This document shows positions 37,958 to 49,017 of a stretch of 64,000 bases of DNA, piece by piece. Position 1 is the first letter of the stretch, and each line of letters opens with the position of its first letter. Made by a program: the position numbers and the translations under genes. Location: assembly GCA_963693315.1 (NCBI GenBank), contig OY856186.1, positions 70,950,019-71,014,018 on the forward strand. The letters run 5' to 3'. This DNA is from Diogma glabrata. Lineage: Eukaryota; Arthropoda; Insecta; Diptera; Cylindrotomidae. The notes under the pieces were generated by a model, which made no database searches, was not told the origin of the DNA, and saw only the letters and a program-made list of their open reading frames with translations.

Positions 37958-40417
37958 ATTTTTTTTTTTTTAAGAAAATGTGTTGTGTAATAGGGTTTAG
38001 AATATGTGTCACAACAACACATAAATACCTTTTAAGACCTAGGTCTAGACCTGGGTCCCACAACAACTGGCGTTCTGAGGTGTAGATTAACGCTTTTTTT
38101 AAACATCTGTGGGTTGAAGCCACCTGAGACTAAGTGTTCCGGCAAACTATTCCATTTGTACGCAGTTCGGACAAAGAAGTCTCTCTGCGATCTGCCAGTA
38201 TGACAGCGCGGGATCTTTACCGTTTCACTGGTTGCGGCAGCCGATTGCCGAGTGGAACGGGGGTAAGAATAAGTTTGAGGCATGATGCCGCTGATTTCAT
38301 CTGAGCACTGCTGATGACGATATTTGTAAAAAACAACGAGGTCAGCAACAGTGCGACGATGTTGTAGGGAATCAAGTTTTGATGTCAAAGTTCGATCACC
38401 TACAATTCGTATAGCTCGCTTTTGAACAGAGTCCAAGAGGGCCAAGATGGAAACAGAGGTAGCACCCCAAACTTGACAGCAGTACTCCATACAGGGACGA
38501 ATATAGGACTTATAAACATGGAGCAATTGGTATGGAGTGAAAAATTTTTTGCATCTATTTTGGAGGCCGAGTTTTTTAGACGCGCTTTTTGCCATCGCCA
38601 TTACATGATCGTTCCAGAGCAGGTCATTTGAAACTGTGACACCCAATAAACGAATGTTTTTACATTCACCTATTGGTTCATCACACATACTAAATAAAAT
38701 ATCTTTGGGGAACTCGGTCTTTAATCTGGAAACAATCAACAGCTGTGTTTTGGTGGAGTTGAAATTGACAAGGTTTTGGTCACCCCAGTCGGCGACTTTA
38801 TTCAGGTCTTTGTTCACGTTTATGGCAGCGTCTCTCCGGGCAGGATTAATTCGTTCGTGCATTTTACCTTTTGAAGGAAGGGGCTCGAACGACTTGTGCA
38901 GAGTACTATCATCTGCAAAACTATTTATTGGGTTGCTGGTGATTTTCAACAATTCGTTGATATAAATCAAAAATAGGGTTGGGGACAATACTGAGCCTTG
39001 GGGTACACCAGCGTTAATTAGTTTAGACTCAGAAGAATATCCGTCTAAGGTTACCGAAATGTATCGGTCGGATAGAAAATTTTGAATCAGCTTCACAACA
39101 TTGGGATGAAAACCGTACGCAACGAGCTTGTTGATTAAGTTGGCATGCCAGACTCGATCGAATGCCTTGGAGATGTCTAAAGCGATAACGTATGTTTCAC
39201 CACCTTTATCAAGTATGCTGTTCCAACAATGCGCTACATAGTTTAATAGATCGGTAGTTGATCTGTTGTTTCGAAAACCGTATTGGCTGTCGGATATTAA
39301 ATGATTTTCTTCCAGAAATTTTGAAATATGTGTATTAATATAATGCTCATAGACTTTGGATAGGACTGATAGTAAAGCTATTGGCCTATAATTTGAGATA
39401 TCGGATTTTGGTCCCTTTTTGGGGACGGGCTGGACATTTGCCAACTTCCAGCACGAGGGAAATATACCAGATTTGTAGGATTGGTAGAATATTTTAATTA
39501 TAGTTGGTGCAAGTTCTTTGGAAAAGGTTTTTAAAATAATGGGTGGAATATTGTCCATTCCTGATGCTTTGTTGATGTTTAACCCCTTTAAAAGTTTAGC
39601 GACTATTTTGGGTTTGAAGTGAAGTTCATTCATATTAACTCCTGAAGACTGGATTTGGGGTATTTCTTTAGGAGTTTCCAAAACAGTGGAGTTCAGAGCA
39701 AAGCGTTCAGCGAACAAGTTAGCTTTTCTTGCGGGATCATTGACGATTAAATCACCATCAATAATAGGGGGAATAGAAAATTTTGTACCAGAATTTAAAG
39801 AATTAATGGCACTGTAGAAACTCTTGTCAGAAACAGACATAGACGTAAGTTTTGAGGCTTTCGCTCTGTCAATTTCGGACTTTTCGTTTGAGATAATCTG
39901 ATTAGATATTTTGTTGGCCTTTAGATATTGGGATCGATTAGTGGGAGTTTTGTTATGAATCCAAATATTAAATGATCTACGTTTGTTTCTAAGTGCCGTT
40001 TTGGCAGCTTTCGAATACAAGTATTTTTGTTTGGGTTTTACTATGGAGAAAGGGACAAATTTATTGATAGCAAATTGGATGGTTTCTGTAAAGTTTTGAG
40101 CAGAAACATTTACATTGTCAGTGTAAAAACAATGACGGTCGAAAGGGAAACCATGGAAAAAATTTTGAAGACCACTCTTATCCATTTTTGAGTAGTGAAA
40201 TATTTTACGGGGTTTGGGAGCTGTAGTTTTAAGTAAATCAGTTTTGATAACTGATGAGATTAAATAATGATCAGAATTTCCAATACTACCTTTCGCAACA
40301 TCGACACTCGTAATATCTGGCATTGTGGTAAGAGAGAGATCTAGTAGAAAACTATTATCACCGCCATTACGGGGAGTGAAAGTCGGGCTTTTAACAATTT
40401 GGAATAGGCCCTGGAAT
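37958..40417 (-). mobile_element. 5'-truncated LINE with poly(A) tail
   Basis: On the minus strand it starts inside the endonuclease domain (40417), runs through the open frame ending at 38032, has a ~60-bp 3' UTR and ends in a 12-nt A run (T run at 37959-37970). Both flanks join to make one continuous arm of the host foldback. 5' truncation plus a poly(A) end is the normal result of target-primed reverse transcription. The open frame is intact, so the insertion looks young. Confidence 0.85.
38032..40323 (-). CDS. Non-LTR retrotransposon ORF2: endonuclease C-terminus and reverse transcriptase
   Basis: 763 residues from the first ATG, but coding sense extends ~90 bp upstream (SPTFTPRNGGDNSFLLDLSL), so this ATG is not the native start. 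SDHYLISS (residues ~17-24) is the last catalytic motif of the endonuclease. RT motifs follow in order: SNYRPIALLSVLSK (~308), YVIALDISKAFDRVWH (~378-393, first catalytic Asp), AGVPQGSVLSPTLFLIYINELL (~435-455) and FADDSTLH (~466, catalytic Asp pair). The C-terminal RDFFVRTAYKWNSLPEHLV is typical of Jockey/I-type insect LINEs. There are no stops or frameshifts. Without its 5' end the copy cannot retrotranspose on its own, but the RT could be made if transcribed. The clade was not resolved. Confidence 0.9.
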   Translation of the reverse strand: MPDITSVDVAKGSIGNSDHYLISSVIKTDLLKTTAPKPRKIFHYSKMDKSGLQNFFHGFPFDRHCFYTDNVNVSAQNFTETIQFAINKFVPFSIVKPKQKYLYSKAAKTALRNKRRSFNIWIHNKTPTNRSQYLKANKISNQIISNEKSEIDRAKASKLTSMSVSDKSFYSAINSLNSGTKFSIPPIIDGDLIVNDPARKANLFAERFALNSTVLETPKEIPQIQSSGVNMNELHFKPKIVAKLLKGLNINKASGMDNIPPIILKTFSKELAPTIIKIFYQSYKSGIFPSCWKLANVQPVPKKGPKSDISNYRPIALLSVLSKVYEHYINTHISKFLEENHLISDSQYGFRNNRSTTDLLNYVAHCWNSILDKGGETYVIALDISKAFDRVWHANLINKLVAYGFHPNVVKLIQNFLSDRYISVTLDGYSSESKLINAGVPQGSVLSPTLFLIYINELLKITSNPINSFADDSTLHKSFEPLPSKGKMHERINPARRDAAINVNKDLNKVADWGDQNLVNFNSTKTQLLIVSRLKTEFPKDILFSMCDEPIGECKNIRLLGVTVSNDLLWNDHVMAMAKSASKKLGLQNRCKKFFTPYQLLHVYKSYIRPCMEYCCQVWGATSVSILALLDSVQKRAIRIVGDRTLTSKLDSLQHRRTVADLVVFYKYRHQQCSDEISGIMPQTYSYPRSTRQSAAATSETVKIPRCHTGRSQRDFFVRTAYKWNSLPEHLVSGGFNPQMFKKSVNLHLRTPVVVGPRSRPRS

Positions 40418-40602
40418 AGGTTCTAATTTAAAAAAAACCTATTTTGGCATATATCTCCAATACTTATGAGTTTCAAGGTCATTCAATATTATCATTGGAC
40501 GTCCCCTTTGACGCTTAACAAATATTACCTTGGGTTATTTTGTCCCATCTAGCATGGTTCTCGAGATAAAAGTCTGGCATTTTTTAAAAAACTCACCCTG
40601 TA

Positions 40603-42180
40603 TAACAATAGCTGAATGTAGTAATTGCACTATTACAATTGTAATTATATTATTTAAACATCCATGGTAAAATTTTAACTACGTTTGATTTACTCATTGT
40701 CTTAATTTTAAGTTCTATATATTACATATGAGATGGCGCGCCTATTTCCATATATTTTTTATTACATTTGATCAATTTTTGTACTTTCATCAACATTTTC
40801 AATTCTGAACTTCGATTATTGTAGATCACAAGAGCGAATTAAAAATTATCTAAAATTTAAATATAAATTTGTATAAAAATGGCAACAATTTTTATGTTTT
40901 TGTATGTGCTTACAATACAAAATTTCTTTTGACTAGCTACCAGAGCATTCTTTTCACTGATAGATGAATTATAGATGAATTATATCCATAAAATGTAAGG
41001 ATTTTCATATAAATGTTAAAGCTTTTATAGAAGGAGAAAAAATAAATTACAAATTTATTTATTAAAAATTAAAATTTTTTTCAGCTTATTAAGTTGTTTG
41101 GTCTAAAACTGTTAGAAGCGCGTACAGCAGGGTCAACAAACTTTTTTATTAGTTTTTAGATTAATCCCATAATGGAAAGTAGCTAAAAATCGACTACAAA
41201 ATTCAAGCCAACACAACTGTCAAATTTCAAGTTAAATAAAAGTGTGTAATAATAATAATAATAAAAATAAGAAATCTCGTCACTAATTAAAAACGTTGTA
41301 ACAGTGGACTTTTATCTCACTAATAATAATTTAAACACAAATATAAACACCGGATCTTTACCTAAGCCCGTCTAAACCGCAAAGATCTCTTATAAAAAAA
41401 TCTATATTTGTTTGGATTCTTATTTTATGGCAAGATTAAGCCAGACCGTCGTTACAAAGTTTATTTTTCAATTATTATTTAGTAATAAAAATGTTATGAT
41501 GTTAAACTTGACTTACAATTATTTATTAAGGTAGTACAACAAAAAGTAGAAATATAAAATCCCTCCGATACCATTATTTTAATTAGGTAGAAAATATAAT
41601 TGTTACTAAGTTTCGTTTAGTTGGAATAACGTTGTAGCAAATCCAACAATGTCCAATAATTGTTATGGTACTTCGAACCGGATGACTACATCGTACTCAA
41701 CAGTTAAATACAGTTTGAAGAGAAGTATTTCAATTCGAAGTGTTCAACAGACTACGTTAAGAGAACCGTCACCACCACGTGTTCAAATATCGATAAATAT
41801 AACCTTTATTTACTGCTATATCGAGTCCGATAATAAAATAAATATTAAAACGTAGCATCGCTGCTTAGCAAATAGCTGCGTAAAACAAATCTACATCAGC
41901 AATCAATAAATAAAGCTAAATCCAGTTTCAGAATTCAAGTTACTTCATTACCAAATTCCGGTCTTTGATAGAAAATATAAAGATTAGCAGTCATTCTATG
42001 ACCTTTTAAAATCGTGTGTTCACAAATACCAAGCGCTATCTGCTGTGCCAAAGTTCTAATACTTAAAAAGTGTACTTCATGGTGAAGCAAAAGCACTCGT
42101 AAAACCTTTTAATATTACGAAAGCGAGCTGCATATAAGCATATCAAACTGTTATAACCGGGATTTTCTATAACAATAATT
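40603..42180. other. No gene recognised
   Basis: AT-rich DNA. The 41649-41855 frame (68 residues, serine-rich start) has no family likeness. Sequence after 41,640 is less AT-biased and may belong to the BEL/Pao remnant below. Confidence 0.4.
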
Positions 42181-43000
42181 ATACAACACAAAAAACAAAA
42201 TTCCTCCACCCTCCCTACACACCCTCCCCAGTCATACAGAAATTGCAGGCTCTATGTGATCATCCGGAAGCCTGGAAATGATCATTAGTGATATGGAAGA
42301 CCTAATAAAGCAAGTTCACTGATGATTCAAATATTTAAGTGAAACGCATACAGTGTTTAGGGGCAAGTTGAACCGAAGTGGGAAGCGAAGAAATCATACC
42401 CCATTTCATTTAAACGAAGAAGTCAAATATCAAACATTAACAATGCTAGCTATCAATCATTAACAATACGTCTGCAAAGTCAACGTCGGGTAACGCTATT
42501 ACTGAATATTTGACATAGAATACATCAAATTGTATTCACGGCTGACGTAGATAAAATGTACCGCCCGATATTAGTGAATCGACTTGACATAAACTTCCAA
42601 CGTAGTATGGCAAGAAACACTTTCACATCCTATCCAACACTATCGACTTTTATTGCAGTAAGCCAAAATTAAAAAAGTGTCATATCTAAAGGCACCCAGA
42701 ATTATAAATGATGGTTTCTAGATGTCTAATCATCTAATTTCAATAAGTAAGGTGACTGACTAAACGAGGTCGTCTTTTGTCTGAGGCATCAAAATATAAA
42801 ACTCTTGGGTCTAAAATATTTATGAAGCAGTTATGGATGTTAAAAATGAATTGAGATCAAGACCTATCACTGAAATCTGCAGAACAATGGATAGAAATAC
42901 AATCCAGATTTGACAAATTTACAGTAAATAGAATTGTCGAGGTGGCTTCACATAACGAGAAATTCCATTGAGCTGCTTGGATTTTGTTTTTTTTTAAACG
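42181..43000 (+). pseudogene. Degenerate BEL/Pao pol remnant
   Basis: VFTADVDKMYRPILVNRLD followed by INFQRSMAR (42532-42614) matches the order of the RT motif FSGDITKMYRQILVHDDYIN in the intact BEL/Pao copy at 53415-53480, including the first catalytic Asp. Flanking sequence is too broken to read. No LTRs were located. This is an old, different copy, not a duplicate of the 49-kb element. Confidence 0.55.
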
Positions 43001-43444
43001 AAATCCTTAGAAAAGTTTTACAGGACGAATGAGTAACAAAAGCACGACCTAGAAAAAGTTATTATAAAAAATTTACGTTAGTAACGTTAACCATATTTTC
43101 TAACAAAAAAATGTCTTTACAAAAACTTTTTACTAAAATATTGCGAAATAAATGGCCTACTTAAGCTGTATAAGTGTAAAATTAAGGTTAGCATTTCCTT
43201 GTCTCGTGCTAAAAATGAATAAAGTTATTGTCGTTAAAAGTATTTTAGAGTCAGTCATAAGTTGTGTAATCGATATAATAAAAAAATTTATTGATTATTT
43301 GCGATATAAACATCCTTTTGAATATTAAATTGTACAAAGCTCATATTTGAAAAAGGTACTGAGTATTTCAGCCTCTTTATTATGTATTTCTTTCTTACTC
43401 TTTATTATGTATATTAACAACTCTAAGAATGACGAATATTTTAA

Positions 43445-43498
43445 AGTAATATTAGAGTAATATTAGAGTAATATTAGAGTAATATTAGAGTAATATTA
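43445..43498. repeat. 11-bp tandem repeat AGTAATATTAG, ~5 copies
   Basis: Exact head-to-tail repeats just outside the left end of the 43531-63342 element. Confidence 0.9.
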
Positions 43499-43599
43499 CA
43501 GACTATATTACTTTGAGAAGTGCCAATTGACAGCTGTGTGAACTTGGAACCCAAACATAAGGAAAAAAAAAGAAAAATATTTTTTGAAACTACAAACGA

Positions 43600-43870
43600 C
43601 GTAGATGTTTGTAGTAAAATTTTATTGTTTGTAGTTATAATAAATATCACTCAAATCATAAGAACAGGAGAATCCCCTACACACAGTGATAATTTTGATA
43701 ATCCAAGTCTACAAGATTGTTTGAAATCGTTTGTAGTATTTTATAATAATGATGAATATTTTTGGAATTTTTTTTTTCACTCAAAAAATTAAAAAAATTA
43801 CAGTAAAAAGTTGAAATATTTTTTTTGATCTCAGAAACTACAAACGAGGTTAATGTTTGTAGTAAGTTTT
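43600..43870. repeat. Subterminal repeat unit of the outer element, left side
   Basis: It contains GTTATAATAAATATCACTCAAATCATAA, CTACACACAGTGATAATTTTGATAATCC and AAACTACAAACGA, the same word order as units at 61755-62540. It is interrupted by the Helentron-like insertion near 43871. Confidence 0.85.
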
Positions 43871-44237
43871 TGAAGTGAAAACTTCTTTAGGCGCGTTGTG
43901 CAATTTTCTATGAGGAAAAGTTAATATACTCCCGTTACCATTTTTAATATACATTTTTAAAGAACAAAATATTTTTAAATAAATCTATCATTTCTTAACG
44001 TTTCAAATTGCGATGTGGATATCTCGTTCGAATGAGGTTCTATAGGTCGTGAGTTCAATTCCTGGTGTAGTACATTTTTTTATTGTTTTTTTAATTTTAA
44101 TTAAATACCTTTGATAGTATATTATGCCACGATCATGTAATGATGGTTATTAATACACGAGCATTAACCGGGATACGTATGGTATGGTATATGCGAGTGT
44201 ATTAATAACGATTACATGAAAGTGGCATACGCTAGTT

Positions 44238-44657
44238 TTTCTACACCCGATAAATAACGAAGAACTATAAAAGAATTAATCATCGACTCCTCCACACATA
44301 TCGGAGAAAACAGAAAACGCAGTACAAAATATTTTACCCCAAAAATCTAAGGAAGTGTACGAAATACTATATCAACGAAAGCAATTTTGTAGAATTTTTT
44401 ATAGAAATACGAGTAATTATTGTTATTGTGTTCAACACAAATATAAGTATAATATTAATTCAATAGAAACCCATAGTAAAAGACCCATACGAAAATTTCA
44501 ACAAACGTCAAATGCATAGCATGTTTGATTGAAAAACTATGGGTTTCTATTGATTAAAAATCTGTATCGTAATAAAATCTGTATAGAAATGAATATCATT
44601 ATAAAACGGATTTTGGCCATATAAGTGTATTTTTATAGTACGGGTGTAGAAAAAATT
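44238..44657. mobile_element. Small TIR element, TTTTTCTACACCCG ends
   Basis: TTTTTCTACACCCG near 44238 is inverted as CGGGTGTAGAAAAA near 44641-44655. An inner inverted pair, AATAGAAACCCATAG and CTATGGGTTTCTATT (44462 and 44540), adds a hairpin. It is absent from the homologous place in copy 1. The insert into copy 2 actually starts near 44112, so the left limit may be further out. Confidence 0.5.
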
Positions 44658-44837
44658 ATTATTTTTTTTATTCATGAATTCATAAAAATAATAAAATAGT
44701 ATATTTCATTAGTAGTCTGGAAAGGACTTTCGGGAAGTCATGCAAGCACGGAAAAATCCATTTCCGAACGTGTAATGAACGATACTTTTTATTATATTTA
44801 TCTGAAAACAACGCAAAAAAGGATAAGAAGTAAAATT

Positions 44838-44947
44838 AGAACATATTATTTTCAAAATCATAAATCAATCGATTTATGATTTTGAAAATAATATGTTCTA
44901 TGATGTATTATGATCGATTGATCAATCAATCAATCATAATACATCGT
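44838..44947. repeat. Two adjacent perfect palindromes
   Basis: 44838-44899 has ~29-bp complementary arms around AATC, and 44901-44947 has ~20-bp arms around a (GATT/AATC) core. Both lie in a stretch (44700-45310) that copy 1 lacks. Confidence 0.8.
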
Positions 44948-45920
44948 AGTAGTACCCAACATGATTAACATTTCCATAACAACGATATAGTTTCTATCGG
45001 CATTGTTTTATTTTCTGTCAGTTTAATTCATGTTAGTTTTAAAAAATGTACTTAAAATGTACTTAATAAATGTTACTAAGCCAACGTTTACTCAATATAC
45101 TAATTATGTTGTTGTTGTTTTCAGAAAAGTGTTATAAATAAATAATTGTTTTTTTTTTTTCAAAGAAGTAAATATCAATTGTATTTTTTTATTTAGCACA
45201 CGGAAAAAAATCGGAGATCGGGAAAAATTTTCCGTGCGCTGAAAATGCCATCTTGCCATCTTTGTAAAAACAGATGAAAACAAGGTGTTTTCAGATAACT
45301 ATAATAAAATTTTCTTTTTACGAATTTAAAAAAATTGATCTGTAACGCAGTTTTTTAAAGTTATATTGCTTTTGTCTTTTGCAATTTGCATTTGAGTCAT
45401 CATGCTAAATGAATATTGAATATATATAAAATTGAAAGTATGCCTGTTTGTCCTTTATGCATTAATACATAAATCATCATGAAAATTTGGGAAGTTTTTG
45501 TGTACACTGAATTTTATTTAACTATCTATTATTTAACTAGCTTTTTATTTAACTATCGTTTTAAACGGCAGTTTGCTTTGATAAATGTTTTTTTTTTGTT
45601 GAACATAATTCTTATGAAATTAAAAATAACGTACGAATGGTAGTATAACCTGACACAATTACATTTGCAAAATTGTATTGGAATTTAACACATCATGAAG
45701 TTACAAATTTTATCATCTTCACCAAATATGTTGTTGGTTTGGAATTGTATGCAATACATATTTCTAAAATTAAGTAAAAACTTAGTACTTGTAACTTGAT
45801 ACTTGATAACATCGATCATATCGATTTAAAGCTCACACTTACGAGACGGAAATCGCATAAATTCTATACAAAAAAGCATAGCTTATGTATGAATTTATTT
45901 AGCTTTCCGAAGGAAGATTT

Positions 45921-45974
45921 GTGGTTGTCACACCCATAGATCAACAATTGTTGATCTATGGGTGTGACAACCAC
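45921..45974. repeat. Perfect 54-bp palindrome
   Basis: GTGGTTGTCACACCCATAG is mirrored without a mismatch or loop. The homologous site in Helentron-like copy 1 (near 29668-29695) has only one arm, so the second arm is a duplication specific to this copy. Confidence 0.95.
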
Positions 45975-46432
45975 GCGCTCTTTAGTCCCTGTTATTGGCA
46001 TATGAGCTATCTTGAGATATCGTATACCACTTGCAATAGCAGTGCAATTACATTAGCCAAAGTGATATCTTAGGGGTGCTGGCGGATGATGTATTTTCAA
46101 TCAACGACACCATCCCTTACTCTAAGTTATGGAATATTCTTTGATGATACGCTATTTTTTTTTTAAATAAAATGCTTGGTTTTGGTTTGGTTAGTTTGGT
46201 AGTAGAAATTACAAGGGGTGTCACAACAACACAAAACACACTTTTAAGAACAAGGTCCCACAACAACATGCTTTCTAAGGTGTTGATAGACGCAAATTTT
46301 TATATGATATGTTTTGATTATTTTAAATATAAAAATGTACATAATAGTTCCTTGAAATGCTGATAGATGTGAAATCCAGAATAATTTCAATGATTTTAAT
46401 TTAAGGAAGATAATTTAAGGAAGATACAAATA

Positions 46433-48913
46433 GTCCGGTAGAAATAGACATAAAAAAGGGCTAGGCTTCTAATAATTCCCATAGAGCTGGAAATTGGTAC
46501 AGACGTCCCCATCGATCCCATGTGTGCGTAAAAAGTTATTCAAGGTCAAAGGACAAAAAAATCGGTTTTTTGCCTTTTTCTCGTTAACGGTAAATATTAT
46601 CGCCAAAATAGGTGAAATAAAACTTGTAGATCAATAAATTCTGTACAAAAAATGTTCTAATACTTTTTTTCGTATGAATCACTGTTTAAGAGATATTGCG
46701 GTTTCAAAACATAAAAAAGTCGTATTCTATAGAATATGCACACATTTCCGCACCACCCATGCGGTAGTGTGCTTGGCGCTTTTTTTTAACGTGGTTTCCC
46801 CTATAAGAATATTCCACGATCTATTGTGAGCCATTTTTATTAGATAAAATTAGATAATTAACCCTTTTAGTCATCACAGGTTAAAGTGGCCATAGTGTGA
46901 TTTGGTGGTTTATTAACGACTATTGTGAGCAGTCGTCCAACCGAATGATTGCAAAAGAGAGATGACTAAAAAGGGTTTATTAAAAAATAATACTGTTGAT
47001 AATGATAAAAAAAATGAAATTTTGTCGACTTAATAAAAATTTCAGTCTGATTGGTAACCTTGAAACTCAACTTCAACAGTAATGCCTTCTTCGCTGTCTT
47101 CTTCTTCTTCTACCTCGATATCGGTGGATTGATCTAAGAAAGATATATCAGTTGTCTCGTCATACACCTCGGATAAATCTTCATCTGTTGTACTTGACAC
47201 AACATTTGAGCAAGTTTGGCTTTGACAGTTGGGACATGCTACTGAGCAAAGCAATCCAGCTTTTTTACAGCCACAGCTTGCATGTACAACCTTTTTTGCA
47301 ATTGCAAAAAATGGTGTTAAGAAGTTTCTCTGGAGCAGGAGGGAGTAAAGTTTGAATTGGCTCTAAAATATTATCAGTTAATTTCCATCCCCAATCTTCT
47401 GGATCCAATTGATTTCCTTGCCACACTTGAACTTGGTAAAATACATGATGTAAATGTTGGTAAGCAGATGCAGATTTTGGAGGAAGACAAGATAGTTTGA
47501 CTCTTTTATTTTTACGAGTATTTTTAACAAAGCTCTAATATCTATACTTGTCGATACAATTAATTTTTTTTGGAGCTCCATACATGGCAAAAAGAAAGCG
47601 AATCCCGTTCATGATGAGGACTTGGTGAGATGAGCCAATCTCTTGGAACACTTCGGCAGATTGAGTTAAATTTTTAAAATAATTTGAATGCTGTTATTTT
47701 ACCCCTTTGGGATAGGCAGATAATCTTTTTGATGAATATATTTTTGTTTGTTGTTGAGCCTTCCCAGGCTTCAAAAAATAAATAGTTTTACCAAATGGAG
47801 TGCGTGCAGTTAGCAACACCAACAAATCAACATCTTCACCAACAACAATAGTTGCATTTGTTAAATTAAATTTTTCTTTTGCTGTTTCAATTATGAGTAC
47901 ATCAGCGTCATTATCAGCCTGTTTCACTGAAATGTTTGCTGTTGTAAATGTTTCACATAACATTTAAATAAAGCGAGACTTGTTATAACTATTTGCAAGA
48001 AATTTTTGTTGGTTTGTTGGAAATGTCATAAATTTATCGAAAACGATATCAGAAGAAGAGGATGTTTTTGAATTACGACGACGTTGTTCTGTAGCTTTAA
48101 TGTTTTTCGTATAATCAGCATAACCATCAAATACTATAACTACTCTATGACCAAAATGTCTATGTACATATTGGACATATTTATCAAAAATAACGTTAAA
48201 TGTTTCTTCTTGAACCCTTACAACGTGATGTAATAGATATCCTCCATCGATTATGTAAGTAGCAGTTGTATTGTCCATTTCAATTTCCACGGGTTGAAAG
48301 CAATGATAAATGGATGACTTTTGTATTTTACGCATTCCAACAGCATCAAAGAGTGATAATGGGTAAGGGGCTAATCCATACTCAAAAACAAAAGAAAAGC
48401 AAACAGATGTTTCTCAAGGTTATACGGACGATTGAAATTGGGGACTGAGTTTCTTTTAAGTGTATATTCTCTAATATTTTATATTCTTGATTCGTATAAT
48501 TTGTATGTGTAAGTTACACATACTAATATTGTTACTGATACCATCATATTAAAAGTCTAATGATGCATATAGACGACGTAGACGTGTTTTTTAGTATTTT
48601 CATCTTTTGAAACCGCGATATCTCTTAAACGGTGATTCATACGAAAAAAAGTATTAGAACATTTTTTGTAGAGAATTAAATGATCTACAAGTTTTATTTC
48701 AGCTATGTTGGCGATAATATTTACCGTTGACGAGAAAAACGCAAAAAACCGATTTTTTTGACCTTTGACCTTTGAAGTTATTCAAGCTTTTTACGCACAC
48801 ATGGGATCGATGGGGACTTTTGACATATTATTTATAATGGTGAACTTAAGGTCTGTACCAATTTTCAGCTCTATAAGAATTATTGCAATTTGGAATGTCT
48901 ATTTCTACCGGAC
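46433..48913 (-). mobile_element. 2.5-kb long-TIR element encoding an XPG-like nuclease
   Basis: GTCCGGTAGAAATAGAC (46433) is mirrored at 48913. Imperfect terminal inverted repeats run ~280-310 bp (46433-46711 and 48601-48913), sharing CCCCATCGATCCCATGTGTG and TTTTTTTCGTATGAATCAC. TA lies on both sides (46431-46432, 48914-48915), a possible 2-bp duplication. It interrupts the Helentron-like copy 2. The only gene is the minus-strand pseudogene at 47045-48398. No DDE transposase is seen. Confidence 0.7.
47045..48398 (-). pseudogene. XPG/FEN1-like PIN nuclease with cysteine-rich C-terminus, broken
   Basis: On the minus strand, YGLAPYPLSLFDAVGMRK precedes TATYIIDGGYLLHHVV and RVVIVFDGYADYTKNIKATE, the shape of the XPG N-region (an early Asp, then VFDG followed by basic residues). 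After NQQKFLANSYNKSRFI comes one in-frame stop (47964-47966). The frame resumes with DNDADVLIIETA and TIVVGEDVDLLVLLTA, resembling the acidic XPG I-region. A further stop near 47694 coincides with an apparent loss of the middle region. Then YQVQVWQGNQLDPEDWGW, LLPPAPEKLL and a CNCKKGCTCK...CGCKKAGLLCSVACPNC cysteine cluster (one frameshift near 47268) close the protein, followed by an acidic tail. I recall proteins of this layout as repetitive, uncharacterised genes in arthropods. Nuclease function is inferred from fold motifs. Confidence 0.65.
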
Positions 48914-49017
48914 TAAAAAAAAACACAGCTATTTCACAGATTTAAGTTTTCACTTCTGTCGGCAGTTCTTAACTCTGATTTCTTTTTTTTTTGTTTGGAG
49001 TTGTAATAAAAATCACT

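Larger units (their letters stand above)
37386..40600. mobile_element. Mariner/Tc1-like foldback element carrying a LINE insertion
   Basis: CAGGGTGAGTTTTTTAAAAAATGCC at 37386 and its inverse ending at 40600 are flanked by TA on both sides (37384-37385, 40601-40602), as for Tc1/mariner insertions. The inverted repeats run ~155-175 bp (37386-37540 and 40425-40600). A second inverted pair (37551-37735 and 37795-37957) shows that the element was a long hairpin before a LINE entered its right arm at about 37958/40417. No transposase is present. Confidence 0.75.
43871..48985 (+). mobile_element. Helentron-like element, copy 2, with nested insertions
   Basis: It begins GAAGTGAAAACTTCTTTAGG (43876) and ends with TTTTCACTTC, a GCAGTTCTTAACTCTG segment and a T run (48945-48985), matching copy 1 (29131-30434) on the opposite strand. 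Homologous pieces are 43876-44110, 44657-44700, 45311-45420, 45600-45900, 45945-46420 and 48916-48985. Intervening stretches are later insertions. The outer element's subterminal repeat is continuous on either side, which fixes the insertion point. No Rep/helicase frame is visible. Confidence 0.6.

Noticed and set aside
38422..38965. Plus-strand frames of 69 and 109 residues
   Set aside because: Antisense shadows of the intact LINE RT frame.
46172..46363. 63-residue frame
   Set aside because: Lies in the Helentron-like copy across the captured LINE 3' end, in the wrong orientation.
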